DNA of 64,000 bases from a bacterium (GTDB lineage Bacteria; Elusimicrobiota; Elusimicrobia; UBA1565; UBA9628), in contig JAKAQO010000003.1 in assembly GCA_021822495.1 (NCBI GenBank), positions 62,001-126,000 on the forward strand. Reading direction: 5' to 3'. A program made the translations under genes and the position numbers. Position 1 is the first letter of the stretch. The number at the start of each line of letters is the position of its first letter. Below, one piece after another: positions 34,723 to 43,249 of the stretch. The notes beneath the pieces are model-generated. The model ran no database searches, was not told the origin of the DNA, and was given only the letters and a program-made list of their open reading frames with translations.

Positions 34723-35802
34723 ATGGCCTCTCTAAGTGAACTCTTCATGCTCATGCACCAGCGCGGAGCCTCAGACCTTCATCTCACCGTCGGCGCGCCC
34801 CCCATCCTTCGTATTGACGGCGAACTCGTTCCCCTGCCCTTTGAAAAATTAACTCCGGAAACGACCCAACAATTGATTTTTTCGCTTCTTAACGATCAGC
34901 AAAAACAGCGTTTTGACGCGACCAATGAACTCGATTTGGCCTTGGGAATTAAGGGCATCGGACGCCTGCGCGTTAATATTTTTAGACAGCGGGGAGCGGT
35001 TGGGGCCGCCATTCGCTCAATTCCCAACCAGTTTAAGACTTTTGAGCAATTGGGCCTGCCCAAGACGGTCGAGGACTTGGTCAATATCCCGAAAGGACTG
35101 ATTCTAGTCACCGGCCCCACGGGGTCCGGAAAATCAACCACCTTGGCCAGCATCATTGACTACATCAACGAACACCAAACCGTTCATATCGTCACCGTCG
35201 AAGATCCCATCGAATACGTCCATTCCCACAAAAAATCCATCATCAACCAAAGAGAAGTGGGCCAAGACACGGAGAGTTTTCCCACGGCTCTTAAATATGT
35301 TCTCAGGCAAGACCCCAATGTCATTCTCATCGGAGAGTTGCGGGACTTAGACACGATTTCCTCCGCTTTGACCATCGCCGAAACCGGCCATTTGGTATTT
35401 GGAACGCTCCATACCAATGACTGCGCGCAATCCATCAACCGCTTGATCGACGTCTTTCCGCCGCACCAAATCAACCAAATCAGGGTCCAACTTTCTTTCG
35501 TTCTCCAAGCCGTCATGTCCCAGCAGCTTCTGTCCAACGCCTCGGGAACGGGAAGATCACTTGCCTGCGAGCTTCTCATGGTTACCTCCGCTGTCAGAAA
35601 CTTAATCCGCGAACAAAAAATAGAGCAGATTCAACTCTCCATTCAAACCGGCGGAAAATTTGGAATGCAGACCATGAACCAGTCCCTGGCCACCCTCTGT
35701 CGCGAGAAAAAAATCACGCTCCAGGAAGCTTTTCTGCACTCAACGGATCCAGAGGATCTCAAGAGACTTCTCAATCAAAGTCAGATGCCTTCGATAGTTT
35801 GA
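34723..35802 (+). CDS. pilT: Type IV pilus retraction ATPase
   Basis: A 359-residue PilT-type ATPase powering pilus disassembly and twitching. PAS-like N-terminal part ending in the RGASDLHLTVG motif region, Walker A GPTGSGKST (about 129-137), EDPIEYVH, LIGELRDLDTI and the HTND His box. Lacks the tetracysteine of PilB as expected. An AAAGGAGAA ribosome site precedes the ATG; 30 bases after pilB. Confidence 0.94.
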   Translation: MASLSELFMLMHQRGASDLHLTVGAPPILRIDGELVPLPFEKLTPETTQQLIFSLLNDQQKQRFDATNELDLALGIKGIGRLRVNIFRQRGAVGAAIRSIPNQFKTFEQLGLPKTVEDLVNIPKGLILVTGPTGSGKSTTLASIIDYINEHQTVHIVTVEDPIEYVHSHKKSIINQREVGQDTESFPTALKYVLRQDPNVILIGELRDLDTISSALTIAETGHLVFGTLHTNDCAQSINRLIDVFPPHQINQIRVQLSFVLQAVMSQQLLSNASGTGRSLACELLMVTSAVRNLIREQKIEQIQLSIQTGGKFGMQTMNQSLATLCREKKITLQEAFLHSTDPEDLKRLLNQSQMPSIV

Positions 35803-35811
35803 CAATAATCT

Positions 35812-37032
35812 ATGCCCACATTCGCCTATAAAGTCAAAGCGGGGGACGGAAAAATTACCGCCGGCTCCATTGATGCCGACGCCCCGCGCTCGGCCATCGA
35901 TCGTTTGAGGTCCCAAAAGCTGGTTGTTTTGGAAATCGCGGAAAAAAAACCCGGCGTTTCCGATGCGTTTAGAGGTTTGTTCAAGGGCAAGGTTTCCTCA
36001 AGAGAACTCACTCTCTTTTCCCGCCAACTTGCGACCCTGGTCGCGGCCGGAGTGCCCATCGTTCAAAGTCTCGGCATTTTGGAAGGGCAGGCGGAAAGCA
36101 AAACATTTCATGAGGTTCTAGGAGCGGTCAAGGCCGACATTGAAGGCGGCCTGTCCATTTCGGACGCTTTAAAAAAACATCCGCGAGCCTTTCCTGACCT
36201 CTATACATCGATGGTCAAAGCCGGAGAACTGGGCGGAATTCTCGATTCCATTCTCGAACGCTTGAGCGTCTATCTGGAGAGCTCCGAAGCCTTAAAGGGC
36301 AAGGTCAAATCAGCAATGACCTACCCAATCGTGGTGCTCAGCATTTGCGCCGCGGTCACTATTTTTCTTCTCATTTTCGTCATCCCGACTTTTAAGGCGA
36401 TTTTTGCGAGTTTCCATTCCGCCCTTCCGGCGCCCACCCAAGCGCTGTTGGATCTTTCGGACTTTCTCAGACACAATTTCTGGATCATCTTCGTAGTCCC
36501 CTTGGCCGCATGGAGAGCTTTTAAATTCGCTTACGCCAATCCTAAAGGTCGCCGTTGGATTGATGGACACATTCTCAAAATTCCCATGTTCGGCGTTTTA
36601 CTGAGGAAATTCGCCATCGCCCGCTTTTCAAGAACCCTGGGGACTCTCATTAAATCCGGCGTGCCCATTCTCCAAGCCCTTGAAACCGTCGCTCAAACCG
36701 CGGGCAACGTGGTTATTTCAGACGCTATTTTATCAGCCAGGCAAGCGATCAGGGAAGGCGGACACTTAAGCGAACCGCTTAAGAAATGCGGGATTTTCCC
36801 GACCATGGTCACCTCGATGATTTCCGTTGGGGAGGAAACTGGAAATTTAGATCAAATGCTCCAAAAGATCGCTGATTTTTACGACCAGGAGGTCGATGCC
36901 GCCGTCAAGGGTCTCACTTCCATGATTGAACCCATCGTCATCGTGGTGATGGGAATTGTCATCGGCACCATTGTTATCGCGATGTTCTTGCCGATGTTCG
37001 ACATGGATGAACTCGTCAGTAAAACACAATAA
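35812..37032 (+). CDS. pilC: Type IV pilus inner-membrane platform protein
   Basis: A 406-residue GspF/PilC protein. It has an N-terminal cytoplasmic extension (about 1-55) and two GspF domains (about 65-190 and 265-395), each with the ELTLFSRQLATLV or IARFSRTLGTLI opening and the GxSxSDAL type helix. Membrane segments are near 170, 215 and 375. Links the PilB/PilT motors to the growing pilus. Nine bases after pilT, no clear ribosome site. Confidence 0.93.
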   Translation: MPTFAYKVKAGDGKITAGSIDADAPRSAIDRLRSQKLVVLEIAEKKPGVSDAFRGLFKGKVSSRELTLFSRQLATLVAAGVPIVQSLGILEGQAESKTFHEVLGAVKADIEGGLSISDALKKHPRAFPDLYTSMVKAGELGGILDSILERLSVYLESSEALKGKVKSAMTYPIVVLSICAAVTIFLLIFVIPTFKAIFASFHSALPAPTQALLDLSDFLRHNFWIIFVVPLAAWRAFKFAYANPKGRRWIDGHILKIPMFGVLLRKFAIARFSRTLGTLIKSGVPILQALETVAQTAGNVVISDAILSARQAIREGGHLSEPLKKCGIFPTMVTSMISVGEETGNLDQMLQKIADFYDQEVDAAVKGLTSMIEPIVIVVMGIVIGTIVIAMFLPMFDMDELVSKTQ

Positions 37033-37049
37033 CTGGATTTCAAAACCAC

Positions 37050-38354
37050 CTAACGACTCAAAAGCTTTTTGTCCCGAAGCAGGCGATGGTAACGAATTCC
37101 AAATCGATGCGCCTCGTCTCTTAAATTTTCCAGAAGATTTCGCGCCGCGCTTCCCCGCTCTAAAATGACGGATTCAGATCGCCCGGGAACAAAAACCTCT
37201 TCCAATCGCTTGGCCAAGGAAATGACAGGAACATGGACCCCAATCTCTTTAAGCGCCACGACCGCGGCGGAAAGTTGCCCTTTCCCGCCGTCAATAAGGA
37301 TCAAATCTGGATAGGTCTTGCCTTCTTTTTTTAAGCGCAGATACCTCCTTCGCACGACTTCCGCCATGGATTTGAAATCGTCAATTCCCGTCGTTTCCTT
37401 GATTTTAAATTTCCGATAATGCGCTTTGTGCGGAACTCCTCCTTCAAAGCAAACCATGGACGCCACGGTTTCATGTCCCTGAAAATGGGAGATATCGAAA
37501 CACTCAATATGAAAAGGCGGAGTTTTGAGGCCCAAAACCTCTTGAAGCGCGCTCACCGAACGGGAAGAACCGAGAGTCTCGCCTAAATCGTCAGGTTTTA
37601 GAGCCCGCAAGCGCACGTTTTCCCCCATTTGGGATAAGCCCGCGAGACTGTCTCTTAATCGAGCCGCCCGCTCGTAATCGAGTTTGGAAGAAGCCGCCTT
37701 CATTTCCAGAGACAAAGACTTTTTTAGTTTTTCATACTCTCCTTTAAAAAACAATCTCGCCTTTTCAGCTTCCCCACGATACTCCTCGTAAGAAACAAGC
37801 CCGGCGCAAGGCGCCGGACAGTCGCCGGTATGATAATAAAGGCAGGAATTAATTTTCTGAGGAGCCAAGGGACGCTCAAAGCCAAAATCCCAGCGGCAGG
37901 GCCTGAGCCTGAAATACCCGCGCCGCCACAAAAAGCGCAAAAGCCCGCGCACCGGAGAAACCTTGGGAAAAGGACCAAAATAAACGCCTCCATCCGCCAT
38001 TTTTTTGCGAACGAGAAAAATCCGCGGAAAATCTTCATTAAGGCTGATTTTGACATAGGGATAAGCCTTGTCGTCTTTGAGGGCAATATTAAAAAAAGGC
38101 TTTTTCTCTTTAATTAAGGTTCGTTCAAGAAGAAGCGCTTCCCGTTCGGAAGCGCAGGGAATATAGTCGATTCTCCGAATGAGCGGGGATAGAACCGAGG
38201 TTTTTAAATTCGCGCGCGCCGGATTAAAGTATTGAGAGACGCGCTTGGACAAATCCTTCGCTTTCCCGATATAGAGGATATCGGAAGCGGCGTCCCGCAT
38301 CAAATAAACCCCGCAAGTATGCGGGACATGCGCGTAGAGGTCTTTTCGCTCCAT
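37050..38354 (-). CDS. uvrC: Excinuclease ABC subunit C, short form
   Basis: A 434-residue protein starting at the ATG at 38354. GIY-YIG nuclease (HTCGVYLMRDAASDILYIGKAKDL, about 10-35), a UVR segment (KLDYERAARLRDSL, about 210), and the RNase H-like 5' nuclease with CFDISHFQG, ETTGIDDFKSM and LILIDGGKGQL. The protein ends shortly after RFGIRYHR, where full UvrC continues into tandem helix-hairpin-helix motifs, so the DNA-binding C-terminus (about 100-150 residues) is missing. No frameshift is obvious at the end. It lies convergent to pilC and divergent to the ankyrin gene. Confidence 0.88.
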   Translation of the reverse strand: MERKDLYAHVPHTCGVYLMRDAASDILYIGKAKDLSKRVSQYFNPARANLKTSVLSPLIRRIDYIPCASEREALLLERTLIKEKKPFFNIALKDDKAYPYVKISLNEDFPRIFLVRKKMADGGVYFGPFPKVSPVRGLLRFLWRRGYFRLRPCRWDFGFERPLAPQKINSCLYYHTGDCPAPCAGLVSYEEYRGEAEKARLFFKGEYEKLKKSLSLEMKAASSKLDYERAARLRDSLAGLSQMGENVRLRALKPDDLGETLGSSRSVSALQEVLGLKTPPFHIECFDISHFQGHETVASMVCFEGGVPHKAHYRKFKIKETTGIDDFKSMAEVVRRRYLRLKKEGKTYPDLILIDGGKGQLSAAVVALKEIGVHVPVISLAKRLEEVFVPGRSESVILERGSAARNLLENLRDEAHRFGIRYHRLLRDKKLLSR

Positions 38355-38379
38355 GGCCACTTTAGTATACGTAACTCTA

Positions 38380-38408
38380 TTGACAAACGAAAATCGAGGG
38401 GTTACACT
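38380..38408 (+). promoter_or_regulatory. Consensus-type promoter of the ankyrin gene
   Basis: TTGACA (38380-38385), 17-nt spacer, TACACT (38403-38408), 8 nt before the ATG at 38417. One of the best -35/-10 pairs in the window. Confidence 0.75.
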
Positions 38409-38416
38409 GGGAAGAG

Positions 38417-39151
38417 ATGAGAAAATTGGCAAGGTCTATTTTATGGACGGCGCTATTGGTTCTGCCGCCATTTCCAGCCTCGGCTGCGAATTCAAACTCA
38501 AGCCTCATTACTGCCGTCAAAGAAGGACAGGAAAACACGGCTTTAAGTCTTTTGTCGCAAGGAGCCAACCCCAATGCGTTTGATCAATATGGATATACGG
38601 CAACCATGTGGGCCGTCAGCCGCGGGGATTCAGCCCTCCTTTCCGCGCTCATTAAAGCGGGCGGAGATTTACAGCATGTTCCATCATCCTTTAACCCCGT
38701 CATTGAGGCCGCCAAGGCGGGAAACGCGGGCAACCTGACCCTCTTAGCCTCTCTTGGATATAATGTCAACGGAGTTGACGCCCTGGGAAATTCCGCTCTG
38801 ATGTATGCCGCAGTAGACGGTTCAACGGTCGCGGTTCAAGCGCTTCTCACCGCCAAAGCTAATGTCAACGCCGCGGATATTCATGGGCAAACCGCTCTCA
38901 TCAAGACGGCCCAGAATGGAAACGCGGCCATGGTTTCATTTCTTGCGTCCAACGGGGCCAATCTCAACGCCCAAGATCATTTTGGATACAGCGCTCTCAT
39001 GTGGGCGGCGCACAACGGACAGCTCGCCGTGGTTCAAGCTCTTTTGGCCAAAAATGCTTCCACATCCCTTCAAGGCCTCGATGGAATGACGGCTCTCTCC
39101 ATCGCTCAAAAGCGGGGATATGCCCAAATCGCCAACATTCTCAAAGGCTAG
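38417..39151 (+). CDS. Exported ankyrin-repeat protein
   Basis: A 244-residue protein with a signal peptide (WTALLVLPPFPASA) and about six ankyrin repeats. Typical units are DQYGYTATMWAVSRGDSALLSALIKAG, HGQTALIKTAQNGNAAMVSFLASNG and HFGYSALMWAAHNGQLAVVQALL. Export makes a periplasmic protein-binding role likely; the partner is unknown. Own TTGACA-17-TACACT promoter. Confidence 0.85.
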   Translation: MRKLARSILWTALLVLPPFPASAANSNSSLITAVKEGQENTALSLLSQGANPNAFDQYGYTATMWAVSRGDSALLSALIKAGGDLQHVPSSFNPVIEAAKAGNAGNLTLLASLGYNVNGVDALGNSALMYAAVDGSTVAVQALLTAKANVNAADIHGQTALIKTAQNGNAAMVSFLASNGANLNAQDHFGYSALMWAAHNGQLAVVQALLAKNASTSLQGLDGMTALSIAQKRGYAQIANILKG

Positions 39152-39182
39152 GCTCCGTGAGAAAATAAGCTAAACTTAAGGC

Positions 39183-40124
39183 ATGGACGCGGAAGCCCCT
39201 GACCCTGGCTTAGATGCCCTCGCTTTTTCATCTTTCTCAAGCAAGTTGAAATTTTTCCTTAAAGGATTTAAGAGAAGGCCTTCCGCTCTCATTGGGCTTT
39301 CGCTGATTTTGTTTTTTATTCTTATCGCGGCCCTCAGCTCCTGGCTGGCCCCCGTTCCGCCCGACAGCCGAAACCCTTACCTGATTCCGGAATTCGGATA
39401 CAGCCCGGAACCCAAACTACCCAGCCGCGTCCATCCTTTTGGAACAACCGAGGATCAGTACGACCTTTATTATGGAATGGTCTGGGGCACGCGAACGGCC
39501 CTCAAGGTCGCTTTGACGGTAGTCGGCTTCTCTGTCTTCCTGGGAATTGTCCTGGGCGGACTCTCAGGATATTTCGGCGGATGGGTGGATGAGCTCATCA
39601 TGCGCTTTACCGACGTCATTTTAGCCCTCCCAAGCCTTCTCTTAGCTGTCGTCATCGTCGCGATTACCGGCCCCAGCCTCAGCCATGTGATGATTTCGGT
39701 CACCGCCGTTTCCTGGCCGTCTTACGCGCGGCTTCTGAGAGGAGATGTTCTAGCGATTAGAAACCGGGAATTTATTCAGGCCTCCCGCGCGATGGGCGCC
39801 TCTCACCTGCGCATCTTCTTAAAGCATATTCTTCCCAACTGCATTTACCCGATATTAGTTCTCGCCTCTCTCGATATGGGCTCTATCGTCATTACGGCCG
39901 CGGCGCTCAGCTTCTTGGGTCTTGGAGCGCCTTTAGGTTATGCCGACTGGGGACAACTGATTTCTCTCTCTCGAGACTGGATTATGGGCTCGTCCGGAAA
40001 TCCTTTTGCTTACTGGAACACTTTTACCATCCCCGGTCTTGCCATTTTTCTCTTTGTTTTAGGCTGGAATCTTCTCGGCGACGGCCTCAGAGATATCCTT
40101 GATCCAAGATCGGCCAGTCATTGA
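39183..40124 (+). CDS. ABC transporter permease, DppC/OppC type
   Basis: A 313-residue inner-membrane protein with about six helices. An N-terminal OppC-type segment (RRPSALIGLSLILFFILI) precedes the extracellular loop and the permease core; the EAA loop is ASRAMGASHLRIFLKHILPN near residue 205. Normally paired with a DppB-type permease, a binding protein and one or two ATPases, none of which are adjacent. The ATG at 39183 is 6 nt after TAAACT. Confidence 0.85.
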   Translation: MDAEAPDPGLDALAFSSFSSKLKFFLKGFKRRPSALIGLSLILFFILIAALSSWLAPVPPDSRNPYLIPEFGYSPEPKLPSRVHPFGTTEDQYDLYYGMVWGTRTALKVALTVVGFSVFLGIVLGGLSGYFGGWVDELIMRFTDVILALPSLLLAVVIVAITGPSLSHVMISVTAVSWPSYARLLRGDVLAIRNREFIQASRAMGASHLRIFLKHILPNCIYPILVLASLDMGSIVITAAALSFLGLGAPLGYADWGQLISLSRDWIMGSSGNPFAYWNTFTIPGLAIFLFVLGWNLLGDGLRDILDPRSASH

Positions 40125-40149
40125 CCTTTAACCCTCGTTTTGACAAAAT
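40121..40149 (+). promoter_or_regulatory. Leaderless promoter of the acyl-CoA ligase gene
   Basis: TTGACC (40121-40126), exactly 17 nt, CAAAAT (40144-40149), then 6 nt to the ATG at 40156. The -35 touches the stop codon of the permease gene. Confidence 0.55.
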
Positions 40150-40155
40150 AGACCC

Positions 40156-41724
40156 ATGAGAACCTTAAACGAGCTCTTGGATCATTCCGCCCAAAATAGC
40201 CGCCCTGGTATAGGACTTTTGACTGAAACGGAAAATCTCCCTTATGCCGAGCTTAAAAACCGCGTTTTAACCATCGCTTCAAACTTTAAGAGAAACGGAA
40301 TTAAAAAAGGAGACCGAGTCGCCATTATCCACCGCAACAGCCCGGTTTTTATCGAGACCTACTTCGCGCTTTCCCGCTTGGGCGCAATCGCGGTCCCCAT
40401 CAATTATATGATCCATCATCCCGAGGAGTTGGCTTATATGCTCAACGACTGCGGAGCGGTTGGAATCGTGACTCAGAAAGAATTTATTAAAGGCCTGCGC
40501 GAAGCCGCAAAACTCACTGGTCAAATCAAATTTATTTGGATGAGCGACGAAGATAAATCCGCCGGTCTTGAAAAGGAATATCCCTTTTCCGATCTGCTTA
40601 AAGACAGCGCTTTAGAAACCTTCGATCCGGTCTTAGAGGAAGACGTGGCCGTTATTCTTTACACCTCGGGAACCACCGGAAAACCCAAAGGGGTCATGCT
40701 GACCCACAGAAATTTAATCACTAATACGGAAGGCGGCATCGCCCGGCTGAATCTTTTTTCTCATGACTCAAGCCTGGCCATTTTGCCGATGTTTCACACC
40801 TTGGCTTGGACCGCCAATGTTTTAGTCTCCCTGCGCCTCTGCGCCCGTTTGGCCATCGCCCCGTCTATTACTCCCCCCAAGCCCTGGCTCAATCTCATGG
40901 CCAAAAGCAAAACTACTTTATTTTTAGCGGTGCCTCAAATTTATTCCTTGTTGGCTAAGTCCTCCAAAGGGCTTAAAGGATTTATTTTGCGCCATTGGTA
41001 TTTTCGGAAGGTTCGCATGGCTGTTTCAGGCGCGGCTCCTTTAAACTCGGCGACTTGCCAGGAGTTCGAACGAGCGTTTAAAGTGAAGATTCTTGAGGGT
41101 TATGGGCTCACCGAAACCTCTCCAGTCATCACGATTAATTCGCCCGAGCGGCCCAAGCCCGACAGCGTGGGAAAGCCCATTGAGGGCGTCGAGGTTAAAA
41201 TCGTCGATGATGAGGAGCGCGTTCTTAAAGCCGGAGAGGAAGGAGAAATTTGCGCCAGAGGACATTGCGTGATGAAAGGCTATTATAACCTTCCCGAAGA
41301 GACGAAAAAAACCTTCACTAAAGACGGTTGGCTTAAAACCGGAGACATCGGAATCTTAGACGAGGAAGGATACCTTTTCATCCGCGACCGCAAGAAAGAC
41401 ATGATCATCATCAAGGGTCTCAAGGTTTTTTCGGCCCAAGTCGAAGCAACACTGGCGGAAAACCCCGAAATTCTTGAATCGGCCGTCATCGGGGTTCCCG
41501 ATGAGCACGGGGATGAAATCATTAAAGCCTTTATCGTCCTTAAGCCGGGCTCCAAGGAAGACAAATCCTCCTTGATGAAATACTGCCGGGAAAAATTTGA
41601 TTCCTACAAGCGTCCCCGCGATATCGAGATCGTGGAATCCTTGCCGAAAAATTCCCTTCAAAAAATACTCAAACGGACGTTGCGCGAGATGGAAACAAAA
41701 AAACGCGCGGCCTCCGTCGGTTAA
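40156..41724 (+). CDS. fadD: Long-chain acyl-CoA synthetase (AMP-forming)
   Basis: A 522-residue ANL-family ligase that activates a fatty acid with ATP and CoA. P-loop YTSGTTGKPKGVM (about 169-181), LEGYGLTETSPVI (about 313), and the late TGDIGILDEEGYLFIRDRKKDMI hinge are all present. The C-terminal Lys is in NSLQKILKR. The window also encodes a fatty-acid desaturase, so lipid remodelling is one plausible use. Four bases separate its stop from the next gene. Confidence 0.88.
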   Translation: MRTLNELLDHSAQNSRPGIGLLTETENLPYAELKNRVLTIASNFKRNGIKKGDRVAIIHRNSPVFIETYFALSRLGAIAVPINYMIHHPEELAYMLNDCGAVGIVTQKEFIKGLREAAKLTGQIKFIWMSDEDKSAGLEKEYPFSDLLKDSALETFDPVLEEDVAVILYTSGTTGKPKGVMLTHRNLITNTEGGIARLNLFSHDSSLAILPMFHTLAWTANVLVSLRLCARLAIAPSITPPKPWLNLMAKSKTTLFLAVPQIYSLLAKSSKGLKGFILRHWYFRKVRMAVSGAAPLNSATCQEFERAFKVKILEGYGLTETSPVITINSPERPKPDSVGKPIEGVEVKIVDDEERVLKAGEEGEICARGHCVMKGYYNLPEETKKTFTKDGWLKTGDIGILDEEGYLFIRDRKKDMIIIKGLKVFSAQVEATLAENPEILESAVIGVPDEHGDEIIKAFIVLKPGSKEDKSSLMKYCREKFDSYKRPRDIEIVESLPKNSLQKILKRTLREMETKKRAASVG

Positions 41725-41728
41725 AAAA

Positions 41729-43249
41729 GTGCCTGTCTCGCCTCCCCCATGGCCCCAAGAGGCTAAGCGCCTTTTATCCATCGCGTCTTCAATCGACCCG
41801 AATTTCTTTGCCGTTGGGGGATCAGTTCGAGACCTCTTTCTGAAGCGACCCATTCATGATTTAGATCTCGCGTCTTTTGCGGCATCAACTCTCGCAAAAA
41901 AACTCTCAGCTGTTTTCCGCGTCAAACAAATTGTTTTGGATGAAGAAAATGCGGTTTACCGCCTTATCCTTCCCCCTCAATACAAGACGACCCAACAAAT
42001 CGATATCGCGCAAATACAAGGCAAAACCATTGAAGATGATCTCCACCGGCGAGACTTCACGGTTAACGCGATGGCCTTATCCGCCTCAACAAAAACCCTG
42101 CTTGACCCCAGAAATGGGATGAAAGATATAGGCAAAAAAATTCTGCGCTGTGAATCGGAAGACATTCTGAAATCCGATCCTTTAAGAATTTTGCGCGCTT
42201 TTCGCCTCTCGGCGCAACTGGGTTTTAAGATTGAAAAAAACACGCTCAAACTCATCAAGAATGTCAAGGATTTAACTCTGAATCCGGCCGGAGAAAGAAT
42301 CCATAGCGAAATACTCTCTCTCTTGGAAGTTCCAAATTCTTCTCGCCAGCTTGTCATGATGGACCGGTGTGGAGTCCTCACTTCTTTATTTCCCGCTCTT
42401 GAAGCCCAAAGAGATACCGCCGTTGAATATTATGGGAAAGGCGGAGTCTTAACCCATTCCTTAACCGCCGCAGAGAGGGCTGATTTTTTGATGAGCCATC
42501 TAAAACTCGTGTTTCCCAAACACTACAAGGCCATCAGCCAGTCTCGAAGAAATATCGTCATTCTTTCCGCGCTTCTCCATGATATCGCCAAACCCGCCAC
42601 CGCCCGAATGGTCAAAGGCCGCCTCCATTTTTTCGGACATGATCAATTGGGAGCGGAAAAAGTCTCAGAACTCCTTGAACTCCTTCGTTTTTCAAGGGAA
42701 GAAATATCTCTGATTCAATCCGCCACGCGCCACCATTTAAGGCCTGGATATTTGGCTGAGGCGCCTCAAATCACGGAGAGAAGCCTCTACCGCTTCTTTC
42801 GAGATACGGGAAAAGACGTCCTTTACACGCTCCTGACGGCTTGGGCCGACCACACAAGTTACGTCCCGGAAAAATCAATCCGGGGCTTTCTGCCTCTAAC
42901 CCAAAAACCCGTGGGCAAAGGCTTGGAAAAAGTTCCGCAAGATTTGAGAAAAACCCTAAAACATCTTCAAACCGTCAATCTCTTGGTCTCCCGACTTTTA
43001 AACCCTAGGAAAGAAGTCATCCCGTCTCCAGTTGTGAACGGCAACGACATCATGAAGGCGCTTAAAATCCCACAGGGTCCTGAAATCGGGAAAATCCTGG
43101 AAAGAATCCGGGAAGAACAGTCTGCGGGGAAAATTAAAAATCGGGAAGAAGCCTTCGCGTTTCTACTCAAAAAAAATTTCAACGCCAAGAACTCGAAAGG
43201 CGCAAAGGCATCTGGCAGCGATCCGAAAAATAAGGGATCAAAGCCTTGA
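41729..43249 (+). CDS. CCA-adding/poly(A) polymerase family nucleotidyltransferase with HD domain
   Basis: A 506-residue protein starting at GTG 41729, directly after the fadD stop; a longer in-frame opening at 41597 would lie inside fadD. Nucleotidyltransferase head FAVGGSVRDLFL with the catalytic DLDLA pair, then RRDFTVNAMAL and the DPLRILRAFR RNA-binding motif. An HD domain follows (LSALLHDIAKPATA, near residue 310). This matches bacterial class II tRNA nucleotidyltransferases; CCA-adding and poly(A) forms cannot be told apart safely. Its 3' end overlaps the convergent patatin-fusion gene by 71 bases. Confidence 0.85.
   Translation: MPVSPPPWPQEAKRLLSIASSIDPNFFAVGGSVRDLFLKRPIHDLDLASFAASTLAKKLSAVFRVKQIVLDEENAVYRLILPPQYKTTQQIDIAQIQGKTIEDDLHRRDFTVNAMALSASTKTLLDPRNGMKDIGKKILRCESEDILKSDPLRILRAFRLSAQLGFKIEKNTLKLIKNVKDLTLNPAGERIHSEILSLLEVPNSSRQLVMMDRCGVLTSLFPALEAQRDTAVEYYGKGGVLTHSLTAAERADFLMSHLKLVFPKHYKAISQSRRNIVILSALLHDIAKPATARMVKGRLHFFGHDQLGAEKVSELLELLRFSREEISLIQSATRHHLRPGYLAEAPQITERSLYRFFRDTGKDVLYTLLTAWADHTSYVPEKSIRGFLPLTQKPVGKGLEKVPQDLRKTLKHLQTVNLLVSRLLNPRKEVIPSPVVNGNDIMKALKIPQGPEIGKILERIREEQSAGKIKNREEAFAFLLKKNFNAKNSKGAKASGSDPKNKGSKP

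Noticed and set aside
41597-41728. Longer N-terminus of the CCA/poly(A) polymerase-family gene
   Set aside because: It lies wholly within fadD in another frame and shows no conserved residues; GTG 41729 directly after the fadD stop fits the family length.
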